A stretch of 64,000 nucleotides of DNA, from the NCBI GenBank assembly GCA_020746105.1, contig CM036621.1, positions 25,439,501 to 25,503,500 on the forward strand, written 5' to 3'. Below, piece after piece: positions 52,160-64,000 of this stretch; the stretch's first letter is position 1, and each line of letters opens with the position of its first letter. Both the position numbers and the translations under genes were made by a program. The notes under the pieces are model-generated. The model saw only the letters and a program-made list of their open reading frames with translations, was not told where the DNA came from and made no database searches. This DNA comes from Trogon surrucura. Lineage: Eukaryota > Chordata > Aves > Trogoniformes > Trogonidae.

Positions 52160-54702
52160 CACAGAATCACAGAATGTTAAAGGTTGGAAGGGACCTCAAA
52201 GATCATTTAGTCCAACCCCCCTGCCAGAGCAGGATCACCTACAGTAGAGCGCACAGGAACGCGTCCAGGCGGGTTTTGAATGTCTCAAGAGAAGGAGATT
52301 CCACAACCTCCCTGGGCAGCCTGTTCCAGTGCTCGGTCACCCTCACAGTAAAAAAGTTTTTCCTCATATTTTTCTGGAACCTCCTGTGTTCCAGCTTCCA
52401 CCCATTGCCCCTTGTCCTGTCAGTGGACGCCGCTGAAAAGAGCCTGGCTCCATCCTCCTGACATTCCCCCTTGACATATTTATAAACATTAATGAGGTCA
52501 CCCCTCAGCCTCCTCTTCTCCAAGCTAAAGAGATCCAGCTCCTTCAGCCTTTCCTCATAAGGGAGATGCTCCACTCCCTTCACCATCTTTGTGGCTCTGT
52601 GCTGGACTCTCTCAAGCAGCTCCCTGTCCTTCTTGAACTGAGGGGCCCAGAACTGGACACAATATTCCAGATGTGGCCTCACCAGGGCAGAGTAGAGGGG
52701 CAGGAGGACCTCTCTTGACCTACTTGATACTCCCCTTCTAATACACCCCAGGACGCCATTGGCCTTCTTGGCCACGAGGGCACATTGCTGGCTCATGGTC
52801 ATCCTGCTGTCCACCAGAACCCCCAGGTCCTTTTCCCCTGCGCTGCTCTCCAGCAGGGCAGTCCCCAACCTATATTGGCACATGGGGTTATTTTTTCCCC
52901 AAGTGCAAAACTCTACACTTGCCCTTATTAAACTTCATAAGATTTCTCCCCGCCCAGCCCTCCAGCCTGTCTAGGTCTCTCTGAATGGCAGCACAGCCTT
53001 CTGGTGTGTCAACCACTCCTCCCAATTTCGTATCATCAGCAAAATTGCTGACAACATTCTCTAATCCCTCATCCAGATCATTGATGAATATATTAAACAG
53101 CACCGGTCCAAGCACTGACCCCTGAGGGACCCCACTAGACACAGGCATCCAGCCAGACTCTGCCCCATTGACCACAACCCTCTGGCTTCTTCTCTTCAAC
53201 CAGTTCTCGACCCACCTCACTACTTGGTCATCCAGACCACACTTCCTCAGTTTACCTATGAGGATGCTGTGGGAGACGGTGTCAAAGGCCTTGCTGATGT
53301 CCAGGTAGACCACGTCCACTGCATGGCCACCGTCCATCCACCTGGTTATGTCTTCATAAAAGGCTATCAGGTTGGTCAAACATGACTTCCCCTTGGCAAA
53401 GCCATGCTGACTGCTCCTAATAACCTTCTTATCCTTGATATGCCTAGAGACAGTGTCAAGGATAAGATGTTCCATCACCTTTCCAGGGATGGAGGTGAGG
53501 CTGACCGGTCTGTAGTTACCCGGGTCATCCTTCCTGCCCTTCTTATAGACTGGAGTGACATTCGCTTTCCTCCAGTCTTCAGGCACCTCACCTGTTACCC
53601 ACGACTTACCAAAGATGATGGAGAGTGGCCTAGCAATGACTCCCGCCAGCTCCCTCAGCACCCGTGGGTGCATCTCATCAGGGCCCATGGATTTATGAAT
53701 GTCCAAGTGTTCAAACTGATCCTTAACCCACTCCTCATCAATCAGGGCAGACTCCTCCTTTGTCATGACTTCCTCTGGGGCCTCAGGGGACTGAGGCTCC
53801 TGAGGACGGTCTCCAACAGTGTAGACAGAGGCAAAGAAGGCATTCAGCAACTCTGCCTTCTTTCTGTCCTCTGTCTCCAGGACACCCACCTAATTCAACA
53901 GAGGGCCTACATTGCCTCTAGTATTAGTTTTGTCAGCAATGTATTTGAAGAAGCCCTTTCTGTTGTCTTTGACCTCCCTTGCAAGTTTTAACTCCAAGGA
54001 GGCCTTAGCTTTTCTGATTGCCTCCCTGCACTCCCTGACAGCTGCCCTGTACTCCACCCAAGTGGCCAGCCCTTCCTTCCACAATTTAAACACCCTCCCT
54101 TTCCACCTGAGTCTGCCCAGCAGATCCCTGGTTAACCAAGCAGGTCTCCTGGATCTCTTTCTTGATTTCCTACCTGATGGGATGCACTGATCCTGAGCCT
54201 CAAAGAAGTGGTCTTTGAATGCCAACCAAATCTCTTGGGCCCCTTTACCTTGCAGCTCCCTGTCCCAAGGGGTATCCCCCAGCAATTGCTTGAAGAGGCC
54301 AAAGTTGGCCCTTCTGAAGTCCAGAGTTGCGATCCTGCTTGCTATTCTGTTTTTACCGCACAGGATCCTGAACTCCACTATCTCATGGTCGCTGCAGCCA
54401 GGATTGCCCTCAACCTTCACTGCTTCAACCAGACCTTCCTTGTTGGTGAACACAAGGTCCAGCAGCGCTCCTCTCCTGGTTGGCTCATCCACCATTTGCA
54501 TCAAAAAGTTATCATCGATGCACTGGAGGAACCTCCTGGACTGAGGATGGCTGGCTGTGTGAGACTTCCAGCAAACATCTGGGTAGTTGAAATCCCCCAT
54601 GAGAACCAGGGCCTGGGACTGAGAGGCTGCTGTCATCTGCCTGTAAAAGGCCTCATCAACTTCCTCCTCCTGATCAGGTGGTCTATAGTAGACACCCACC
54701 AT
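52160..54702 (-). mobile_element. Older CR1 LINE, 5'-truncated
   Basis: About 2.54 kb of CR1 from the middle of the endonuclease domain to the 3' end, sense to KCNMA1. Its 3' tail has ATTCTGTG-type units rather than ATTCTATG, and its protein differs at many positions from the young copies at 6-11 kb, so it is another, older subfamily. The 5' edge is at about 54702, where the match to CR1 stops. No clear target-site duplication was seen. Confidence 0.95.
52239..54702 (-). pseudogene. CR1 ORF2 remnant with one nonsense codon and one frameshift
   Basis: An endonuclease-reverse transcriptase fragment in three consecutive pieces. 54702-53890 holds the end of the endonuclease ([26 protein letters not shown]) and the connector, ending at an in-frame TAG (53892-53890) where the young copies have a Glu codon. 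The frame continues unshifted from 53889 to 52888 with the reverse-transcriptase core ([34 protein letters not shown]). An extra base in an A-run (T6 on the plus strand, 52891-52896) then shifts the frame. 52883-52239 gives the C-terminal part. Only two disabling changes over about 820 codons mark modest decay. Not a host gene. Confidence 0.95.
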
Positions 54703-56761
54703 TATGGGTTATGACCTCTGTGTGTAACCTATTTGCTCAAGCAAGTACTAAAACCAAAAAAAAAATCCCAAAAAACACCACAACAAAAAAACCTGAAATG
54801 GTCAGGAAGCTAAAGGTTACAGCATGGGTTGGAAGATTCTGCAGTCACAAGGGCTTAGCAAGTGACACTAGTCTGACCATTGGTCAGGACTTGCAAATTA
54901 TAGCTTGCTGTCTGTAATGGCCATACCTTCTGAGCAAGACTTAAACTCCTATGGACCAATGAAAACCACATTCATTTTTTCTTGCACATCCAAAATTTTA
55001 CTATGAATGCCAAGGAATTAGTTTCTTTTATCACCTAAAGTTATTAATATATCACTATCTCTTTATGTTGATTTTCAGGTATGAAGATAAGTTAGATCAG
55101 TTTTGTCAACTCAAGGTAAAGCAAAAGCAGAGCAAAAGCACAACCAGCGGATGCCCTTAAAAAATCAAAGGGTGACCCTCCTTAGTCTGTTTTCTAAATT
55201 CTGATCCCAAAACTGGCACCCACACCTTTGCCAGGGCAAGTCACGCATACCAGCTTCTTCTAGGCTGTTCATTTGTCCTTCCCAACTCTACTGTTGGCAG
55301 AAGTAGATGAAAAAGGGAAAGAGAAGAATAAACCAAGTCTACTAGCAAATAGGAGTTTAACTTTGGGCAAAGATGACTAGCACATTGTCCCCTTGTTTGA
55401 CGGTGCCTTCTGCCTTTGCTGGTCATAACTCTGTTCTCTTGGCAAACTCCAATTTTCCTTTCCCTTCTGCATGGAAAACACGAAATTGAGTGAGTTGCTC
55501 TCAGGAAACTCATAATCTGAGAACAGAAATTCTGTTTGTGGCAGGTGAGGCCTGCAACCCACAATTACCAGCTGGAGTTGCAATTGCAATCTCACAAGAA
55601 AATCAGCCAGAAATTCCTGAGCTACCAGCAGCTGTTTAAGAGATTGTAAGCAGCTGCCAAAACCTAACAGAAAGTCGTGGGAGTCCCAAATATTTTGAGA
55701 GATCTCACAAGTAAGACAATAATCACTGCACATTAAACCAAAGCTCTTGGTCCAAAAAGAAGGTGTGGCATACTGCCAAAAATGAATAAGCTTAGTGATC
55801 TTAACTGATTTTGCATGGGTCACATAAACACATCATTTAAGGAAGTGGTGAATTTCTTTAATTTTTTTCCTCTTTCCCTTCTAATTGTCTTTCTGTTTTG
55901 TACACCCACGTAATTTTTACTACTCCACTTCTGGGTTTGGTATTGAAGAGACTACCTTCTCATTTTTTTATGTAGCACAGAGAGGTTCTAAAGATTAAGA
56001 TGCACAGGCCTCAGGCTTACTACTAACAATAACAACAACACTCTTAAAATCCATTAAATACCAGTGATAAATCTATTTTGTAGTCACACCAACTGTTGCT
56101 GGAATAATCAACATATTTCATGGACACCACAGATTTACTGTCTTTTCTATCACAGACTGTTTTTTCAAACATCACTAGGAAAAATTAGCTGTACTGTTAT
56201 TATCTTACAAAAAAAATATGCTTTGTGTGTTTGTCATTTAAAAAAACTTTCTAACACACATAATCAAATTTTGCACTATGAAGAATTATCTGAGCTACAA
56301 TATTCAAACCAAACTAGTTTTTCTATGGGACAGGTTAAACCACCATGGATAATGCACTTGAGTTTGCTACTTTTTTTTTTTATTTAGTACTACTAAATGA
56401 AAAAAAAAATACTGACAATACGTAACCCTAAAAAGGAACACTGACTCTCAAATTGTTGTGCCTGTGTCTCTTTTCTCCAGTTGTAAAATTAGGTTTATAA
56501 GTTTGGTGTTGTTTGTTGGGTTTTTTTCCTTCCATTTGTTACTCATCTTAACCTCTGCAGATACTATGTTTGGTATTTTCTCAAAAGGCAATCAGTTAAA
56601 ATCTTGATCTTGCGGACCTAAAGTGTCTACAGTATCATAAATAGAGCACATCAGGAAAACTACCACTGTTTTACCCAGGTTACATGAAAACCCTGCTGTA
56701 TTATGGGGTAAAACCCCACAACTTCTTGAATTTACAACTTCAGCTTTTCCAGTATAAACGC

Positions 56762-56803
56762 TGTGTTGAAGCAAATGTGTTGAAGCAGAAGTGTTGAAGC
56801 AAA
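56762..56803. repeat. 14-bp tandem repeat, three copies
   Basis: Three consecutive units of tgtgttgaagcaaa with one or two changes (56762, 56776, 56790). Confidence 0.85.
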
Positions 56804-57499
56804 TTGTAGCTTACTACAGTTTTATTTGTACAATTAATGAACTGCACTACATCTGGGTTGAAGTTTGAATTACTATGCATTAGCAGGTATTCTACTTGCA
56901 TGAAATCACATTATTATGACATACAGAAGTACAAATAGGTAACAATGGGGTAAAAATTACTAGGGAGACTTGTGAGGATTAAAAAAAAAAAATTATGCGC
57001 TCGGTTTGTAGCCCACATAAAGACTCTTGCCTACAGCTTAAAGGTATGCTTAAACAAAATACTAGGAAAGCAAACTGGAGAGGAAGAAAGACTACAAAAA
57101 TACAAAGTTTGGGTTAACTATTTCAAAGGAAGCAATTAAATACTTTAAGATTGCTGTGACTTGTGAAAACTCCCAAAATTTATTTTTAACTGCTTTCAGC
57201 AATCGAGGCTCCACAAGTTCTCTAGCAAATTTCAGGCAGAACACCCTGGTGCCTCTTCACATGTTCAGCTTTAAACTGATCACCAGATTTTGAGACAGAA
57301 GGCGTTTTTTCCCCCTCCTCTCTCAGCTGAGATGACTAGGAATTGTTGCCAAGCTCTCTGGTTATTTCCTGAGACTGGCTGGGAATCTAATCTAATTTTT
57401 ATTTATTTAAATCATTATTGACAAGTGTCTGAGCATTCAAAATGCATATGTGCATCGCTGCCACATCTCACAAAAGCGGATTAATGATTTACCTTAATA

Positions 57500-57910
57500 C
57501 TGTTCTGTGAAACATCAGGGCCCTGAGCGAACCAGCAGACCTCCATGGCCTGGGCCAGCCCCACAGGATGCTCTGCCCTGGTGCCTCAGGAGCCCCATCC
57601 TGAGCTGACCTTCTGCAAACAACGATGGCAGCTGCTCCCTGGGGGTACCCACCAGCCCAGGTACTGCAGTACAACCAGCCTGGGTCAGCGCAGCAAGATG
57701 CTGCCAGAAATGGGTTCTGCCGAGGGTCCTGATCCTCAGGGGAAGGCCAAGGCAAGGAGAAGGTCTGGGTGGACCCAGGAACTCCCAGCTAAAGCTGGGC
57801 AACAGGGCTGGGGTGGCTGACCTGCAGCCTGGCCAGGGCTAGGCGTAAGGAGCCTCCTGGGCTATGTCAGGAGAGGCCACTGGGCAGCCGGGCAGCGCCA
57901 TTAAGGCGTG
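57500..57910. other. Second GC-rich island of unknown identity
   Basis: About 410 bp of GC-rich sequence within AT-rich intron, with open frames on both strands of 88-95 codons. None resembles a known family. CpG is present but not dense. It could be an old repeat fragment, a retropseudogene piece or a conserved regulatory block; the sequence alone does not decide. Confidence 0.35.
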
Positions 57911-60300
57911 TTGATGCCAGAACAAAATATCTTCTAAGCCAAAAACCTAGCAAGTGAACATTTAATGCTGTGGAAAATTTTAATGGCTGTGAAGCCAAGA
58001 AATTCTTTTGATGGAAATATTATCGCAGGCTTATGTATATAGGAGGTTGGCCAGGAGCTGCAGGATTATAAATTGCTACTTTTACTTTTAAGAAAAAGCT
58101 GCAAAAGTATTATTTGTGAAATTGATTTCTTAATCTGTCTTCCCCAGTAAGTGCTCTCAAAATTGACTTCCAAACTAAAAATTAATTTACAGGGCTTTAA
58201 GCAGTGAAAATAAGGACAGCAAAAATACAATCTTGTGGCTGTTATGCTAAGGACATAAACAAGATGAAACAAACTCAAAATAAGAATTTATCTGCATTAT
58301 TTTATTTTGTAATCACTACCCTGAGTTTTTTTCCATTAAAGGAAAAAAGTAATTACAAAAATGCATATCATTACAAAAACACCATTCCTACAATATATCC
58401 TCTTCATTCTGAAGGCACTGGCAAACATAATAGCCGTAGTCTCATCACACATAAAAATTAATAGAAAAAGGAGATTGCATTTTCCTATCTATGTTGTAAT
58501 ATAAAGCTACCCTGCTCTGTTTCAGAGGAAGTCGATAAATAAAACAATGTAATTCTCCTGTGGTTTAAATATAAGTGCATTTTTGGAAAACATATTTGTA
58601 CAAACATTAGCAAATGTTATTCTAATGTTAAAGGACAATGATAATATCAAAGAAAGGAAAGCCAAGTTAAAGTACTAAGCAGCACTTTGATAACAGAGAA
58701 AAGCAACATGAATCCATGTAGGAATAAAATACGCTGAACTAAGTTTATGGAGTGACTGCTAGGCTGCAGAAATCATCTCACGGTTTTCTTGGGAAAACAC
58801 CAACAAAAAGGCCATGGGTCCACTGTTTGCTACACAGAAAAGAATGGCATTTCATAATAATGCTTGCTCTACTGATTTAAATATTAAACTTCAGAAAATT
58901 AAAATTTAAAACTAATATTAACATAGAAAGAGGAGGGCATACAGATTTTTAGCATTTCTTTTTTAACATCTTCATTTGTGTGTCTTGATAGAATCTTATC
59001 TAGGTTTAACCTCTAAATGGCAAGCACTGAAATGAAACCTACAGCAACCAACTCCCTGGCTGTGTTTTGTGAAACACCGAGAGCTTTTAGCCCTCCAAGT
59101 AGCCTTTAACTACCAATTTTTAGTAGCACACTCTTATTATCAGCAGGTGTTAATAGAAATCAATTACAAAGAGCTTAGCTTATGGTTGAGTCATCCTTCC
59201 TCTTCTACCAACTCTTTCCTGTATTAATATTTTACATATTAGGGTTACCTGAAAGCTTAGAGAGTGAAATACCGTCATAGTGACAGCCTACTGAAGCTGT
59301 GGAATAACTGAGTTCTCTCGATAACAATGTTCTCTATGCCAGAGAGTGAGCTAATGGAAGCCTGAAAGTTTCCCTGGGACCAAAAGGACGCACATCACCA
59401 TTATTACAGTAGACAGCTTTGCAGTAGGTCCATAGCTTTGAACCTCTCACTCTACGACACCTTTTCTTAATTCAGCAGTCAAAAATCCTTCAGCTTTCTA
59501 CCCACAAACTCCTCAGTCAGCCTTGTCAAGTTACCTAAATTTTGATTCCCTACAGAGTCTAATAGAGAGATCCAAGCCTGCGATGTAATACAATCTGAAT
59601 TGCTGGCAGCCACAACTGCCTGCACATGCCATGTCTTTCTGATCTCTGCTGTTAACAATACTTTAAGTGTCAACAGATGTCATCATGTTCAACGTGTCAC
59701 GAAGAGCTAACATATGTGTTCTGCAGCTGACAGGTTTCCTTTCAAAGATACACAGCATGTATATTATGCAGGTCGGTCCATGATAGTTGTTCTCATGCTA
59801 TAAATGTACTAGCTGCTTTGGATGTTTGCTTCAGTGTTGACTTTTAAATTGAACTGATTCAACTTGCTTTTGGAAAGGCATTTGAACAAACAAAACAAAA
59901 AAAGAGGAAAAAATAAATGCCCTTAAACCAGGCCACTGACAGTTCCTTCCTGCCTACCCACAAATATATCACAGTTCTTTGGTAGCTGGAGGTGGTGACC
60001 TCTCATCTCTCTGGCTAAACTCTTTGGCGGTTTAACCATAGCATTAACATAAAACCACCAAAGCTCACAGCAAACTGTGAAATCCACCATGTGCTACACT
60101 ATAGCACTTGGACACATCTAAGAAAATGTTCCAGTATGATTTCCAGACCACAGACATTGAACTTCAAGAGAGAGTGGGTGTCTGCAGATTAGAAACATCT
60201 GTACGCATAGAAATTTAATTTCATTTAAACCATCTAATCCTGTTAAGAATATACACAACAATGTCCATCTATTTAAAAATTTTCTATATGCCTGACCACG

Positions 60301-60348
60301 AGTGATCAACAAAACATTAACATAAGTGATCACCAAAACACTAACATA
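60301..60348. repeat. 24-bp tandem duplication
   Basis: Two consecutive 24-bp units beginning agtgatca, differing at two positions, just upstream of the decayed CR1 fragment. Confidence 0.85.
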
Positions 60349-60377
60349 AGATGAAGTTAAATCCAGTTGGTGGCCAG

Positions 60378-60720
60378 TCATAAGTGGTGCTCCTCAGGGA
60401 ACTGGGAACAGTTCTGTTTAATACCTTATCGATGATCTGGACAAGGGGATGGAGTGCACCCCCAGTAAGCCTGCAGATGACACCAAGTTGGGCAGAAGTG
60501 CTGATCTCCTTGAGGTTAGAAAGGCTCTACAGACAGATCTGGACAGACTGAATCGACAGGCCAAGACCAGTTGTATAAGGTTCAACAAGGCCAAGTGCCA
60601 AGTCCTGCACTTGGGTTACAACAACCCCATGGAATGATACAGGCTCGGGGAAGAGTGGCTGGAAAGCTACACAGTGGAAAGGGACCTGGGCATGTTGCCT
60701 GACAGCACTACAGTTCAAAT
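60378..60720 (+). mobile_element. Ancient CR1 fragment (reverse-transcriptase region)
   Basis: About 340 bp similar to CR1 ORF2 from SGVPQG (as agtggtgctcctcaggg) through the ADDTKLG catalytic block, [16 protein letters not shown], and the GEEW...ERDLG region. It is truncated at both ends and has no 3' tail. The frame is broken between the PQG block and ADDTKLG and by a TGA after NNPME. The catalytic block reads PADD instead of FADD. It is much more diverged than the other copies. Confidence 0.9.
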
Positions 60721-60792
60721 TAACCTTTAAGGTACTTTAAGGAATAAAACATGTTATTTGCTGACAAGAATTATTACAATTTAACATCAACC

Positions 60793-60814
60793 AAAAAAAA
60801 AAAAAAAAAAAAAA
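60793..60814. repeat. A22 homopolymer
   Basis: An uninterrupted run of 22 A residues on the plus strand, about 70 bp after the ancient CR1 fragment. Confidence 0.9.
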
Positions 60815-61570
60815 GAGCCATGATACACATGGAGGGCCACTGTGAATGAAAACTAATGAAAGAACCTGTACATGACTGAACATATAAGCATTTGGCCAAA
60901 TACTGTTAACATGTGGAGGTCATTTGATGACCGCTTTGAAGCAAATCAAGAAATACCAGTGTTTCCATGGAAAATAAACCCATCAATTTTAGCAGTTCCT
61001 TTGGCAGCATTCTAAACATAATAAATGACTGGCTATGTCATTATGATGCTTCTGTCTTACACTAGAGAGAGTCCATTGATATATGCATAAATGGGTGGGT
61101 CTGTCTATATGAGCTGGAACACATAATACATTTCTGTTACATTCATTTCAGCACTTTTCGTAAGTGGCAGACAGACCAAAGTATTTTCAATGACTGAACC
61201 TATAACATGGTATTGGGATAGATAAATATGTTTATATACTTCAACCCCTCTTTCAAGGATTAAATAGAGAAATTTGAAACATTTAGACAAAGTCCTATAA
61301 ATAGAGGAATTACTTCCCAAATGTGAATTTGAACTATTTCTTGCATCTGTAAAATCAATGCCATTCAAATACTTTTGAAAAAATGGGCACTTAGCTTAGA
61401 ATCAGACAGCTACTATCTTAGAAAGAAGAAGAAAGAGGCATTATACATAGAAGAACACTTGAAAATACACAGCCTGGAAAGTAACATTAAAAAAATAATT
61501 CACACAATTATTTTAGCCAGCAAACAGATACATAGTACCATGTTCTCAGTGTCAATCTGTTCACTAAATG

Positions 61571-61590
61571 TGTGTATATATATATATATT
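61571..61590. repeat. (TG)2(TA)n microsatellite
   Basis: tgtgtatatatatatatatt, a short alternating run likely to vary in length. Confidence 0.8.
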
Positions 61591-64000
61591 CCCTATGCTG
61601 ACAACTGTTATAAAAATTCTTGTAAAAAGTATAGCAGATTTGACCACCACCTATACGGTTACACTGCTTACATTGGAAAGGGAGTGATAAAAAGTATTGC
61701 CATTAACTTCACAGTCTTAGAACTACGAAGAATCCAGTTTCCATTCTTGCTATACGTGACTTCACTCAAATTGTAACTGCCAAAGTGATTACATGTTTTT
61801 ACTCAATTGCTTTAAAGCAACAATCAAAAAAAAAAAAAAAATCTTACACGTGTGCCTGAGTCCAGCTAAGGTTCCCCTACCTTTTGCAAATAACCAAATC
61901 AAAACTTTTTGCTATAACCAGGTTTTGATACTGTGAAATGGCAAATATTCTTCAAAATTAAAATGACATTTCCATAATTAATTTGATTACTAATGCATGT
62001 ATATATTCTAGTCTCCAATTAATTATCTTTCAGCTGTTTCACACATTTGTTTGCAAAGCTCCAGACAGCTTCAAGTTAAACTTGACTGGGAGAATTCACT
62101 TCCCTTCAGGTGGAAAGTGGTTAAGAACAGTAGGAAATGATGGGAAAACCAAAAGAAGTGTCCAAGCATAATATCAGGGAAGTGCTCAGTGAAAGACAGT
62201 TTGGAAATGGGAACTCTGTATTGAAAACATGGGGAGGTGCTAGACATCTGGGACCATTTGACATCCAACCTTGGCTGCTATGGCCTGCTTCTCTTCTGAT
62301 TTGGGTACAAGAATAAGGATTTTATTAGATTCCTCCATTCTTGTTTTAACTTTTTCCTCCTTTTTTCCTGTTGGAAATGATGTAGCCCTAGATAACAAGA
62401 TACAAGTGAACTGTGAAAAAATCCAAAAAAGAAATAGCACATTTCTCTTTTTTCCTCGCTCATATTCTGGTAGTAAATCTTTCATAGCTGTAATCAATAA
62501 GGTGAACATTATGTATTACTTGGTATGGGTTTTTGAGGGTGACAAGGCCTACCACATTACAAGAGAGACTAGGACCTTCTTCAGGTCAGAGACAGATCAA
62601 GTTTGTTGAAATCCAAGACCACAACTTAAAAATTTGAATTGCCAAAACCCTGCAAATTCCTGTAACAGTCTACCAGCTTAGGAAAAAAAAAAAAATCACA
62701 GACTTCGATTGTTTTTTGTAACTCTCCATTCTCTTCACAAATTGTCAGTTAATTGTTTTTATACATCATGTTTTAAAAGGTATAACCTCATACGTAATGC
62801 AGACTATCAATAAAGAAGCTATCTATCAGGGACTTCTGCAAATTTAGAGCAAAATTCTTGTGAAAAACAAAGGAATCAATTAAATCACGTAGCGAAACAG
62901 TTTATAAAAAACAGCTTCTGAAAGTCTAGCCTATATTATACCTACACAGGTCAAGTTACCCAATAAGGAGAGAAATGTCTGCATTTGGGCATGTTTCGAA
63001 TCATATATTATGAATCACCTGGAGGGGCAGGAAATAAGAAAAACCATAGTCCTCTTTAAACATGGAACAAAATGTTCCTCTAAAATACCCACAGACCTTT
63101 AGGGTCTGAACACTTAGCTTATAAAGACTGCAGATTAGGCTTTCCTCCCTCCGTTTCATGTCTTCCCAGAACAATCTCTTTCCTTTGGGTTTCCACCAAC
63201 TCTATCCTGCCTGATGTCAAGGTGCATCAGTTTGGCTAGAGCACTCCAATAACTGAAGATAAGACATAATCACAATTCTGGATCTGGGTACTTCAAATCC
63301 ATCAAGCATATATATTAAGATCTATGAAGATGAGAAAAATATTATTACACTTTTAGAAACACGTATTTAGCATTTCTCTAGCAGCAGCAGCAGCACTCTG
63401 GGTTGCACTAAGTAGCTGGAGGAGACATGGTAACAACTCTGGGCAGTAAAAAAAAATTCCCATAGCTCATGTATCAAAGCTTACATAAACACTGTAAAAG
63501 TCCAGATAGATTTTTTTTTTTATCTTCTGATGTCACTACTAAAATAGATGAGGTTTATGTGGTTTTGCTATAGTGTAAATTCAGTTTAGTAAAGATAAGG
63601 ATAACATTGAAGAGAACAACATAGAATTATTTACATTTAAAAAATATTATTTTTAGTTTAAAGTCACTTGGGTTAGGAAAATAGCCATCATGGTTGTTGG
63701 CTTTATACAGAGGTCAACTGAGTAGAAAAGAACTAAAAATGCTGGCCTACACTCTTCAATCATTACATACTTTTAAAAAGGTTTCTAAAACCCTGCTGAG
63801 GTAAACCATTGCTCTAAATTCTTGAAAAACTCTTTCGTCTGTTCACAGAGTTTATGAAAACTACTTAATTGTTAGATCGAGCCAAGTCCTCTAACACTTT
63901 AATGTGTACAATAGGTACAGCATGACTGTAAACATCAACAGTGTCTCTGAGATCTGAAGTCAAAGGACTCTCTAAGAATTATGGTAATTGTAACAAATAC

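Larger units (their letters stand above)
54703..60377 (-). other. KCNMA1: KCNMA1 intron, between older CR1 copies
   Basis: AT-rich intron. A 148-codon minus-strand open frame at 55377-55823 is the longest here, but its translation has no recognisable motif and no splice or promoter context, so I do not call it a gene. Contains the GC-rich island at 57500-57910 and small tandem repeats at 56762 and 60301. Confidence 0.65.
60721..64000 (-). other. KCNMA1: KCNMA1 intron, window edge, no gene seen
   Basis: AT-rich intronic sequence with long A-runs (60793-60814 and about 61826-61841) and a TA microsatellite at 61571-61590. Open frames of up to 133 codons on the plus strand (61375-61776) have no recognisable domain and contain low-complexity runs, so I do not call genes. 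Confidence 0.65.

Noticed and set aside
52150..54712. Target-site duplication GGTTAT around the older CR1
   Set aside because: The right copy is offset from the element edge by several bases and six bases are too few to be convincing.
55377..55823. 148-codon minus-strand open frame
   Set aside because: No recognisable domain, no splice or promoter context, and partly low-complexity (LQLQLQL). Length is possible by chance in a window this size.
61375..61776. 133-codon plus-strand open frame
   Set aside because: Contains a TA microsatellite and lysine runs, shows no domain, and is antisense to KCNMA1.

Overview
The window is vertebrate nuclear DNA and almost certainly from a bird. It is AT-rich and intron-like. 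Its recognisable interspersed repeats are CR1 LINEs, whose 3' ends carry the short ATTCTATG-type tail typical of avian CR1. There is no operon, dense gene array or CRISPR array.

Host gene: the window lies inside KCNMA1 (BK/Slo1 calcium-activated potassium channel), transcribed on the minus strand. Two exons are directly readable. Exon A (25756-25849) encodes the S1-S2 loop and most of S2. Exon B (22267-22378) encodes the end of S2, the S2-S3 loop and S3. Both have GTAAGT donors, pyrimidine-rich AG acceptors and matching phases, and their translations join without a gap across a 3377-bp intron. The rest is intron: at least 38.1 kb upstream of exon A and at least 22.2 kb downstream of exon B. 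I found no other exon.

Mobile elements: (1) 4139-4318, a solo young CR1 3' end, plus strand. (2) 6294-12873, a nearly full-length CR1 on the minus strand (sense to KCNMA1), with a GC-rich 5' UTR, an ORF1 broken by one missing base and an intact 961-codon ORF2. (3) 9264-11405, a 5'-truncated CR1 of the same young type, inserted in the opposite direction exactly at the ORF1/ORF2 junction of element 2 and flanked by a 9-bp duplication. (4) 52160-54702, an older 5'-truncated CR1 on the minus strand with one nonsense codon and one frameshift. (5) 60378-60720, a decayed CR1 reverse-transcriptase fragment, plus strand. A CR1-like tail scrap may sit near 20620.

Most notable structure: element 3 and the 3' half of element 2 form a ~2.14-kb inverted repeat with an 829-bp spacer, inside a BK-channel intron. 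A primary transcript crossing it could fold into a very long hairpin.

Other points: two GC-rich islands (about 48.42-48.95 kb and 57.50-57.91 kb) differ from the surrounding AT-rich intron. The first holds a CCAAT/TATA arrangement on the minus strand and could be a solo LTR or an internal promoter. Several short tandem duplications and A-runs are also listed. I found no previously undescribed gene system.
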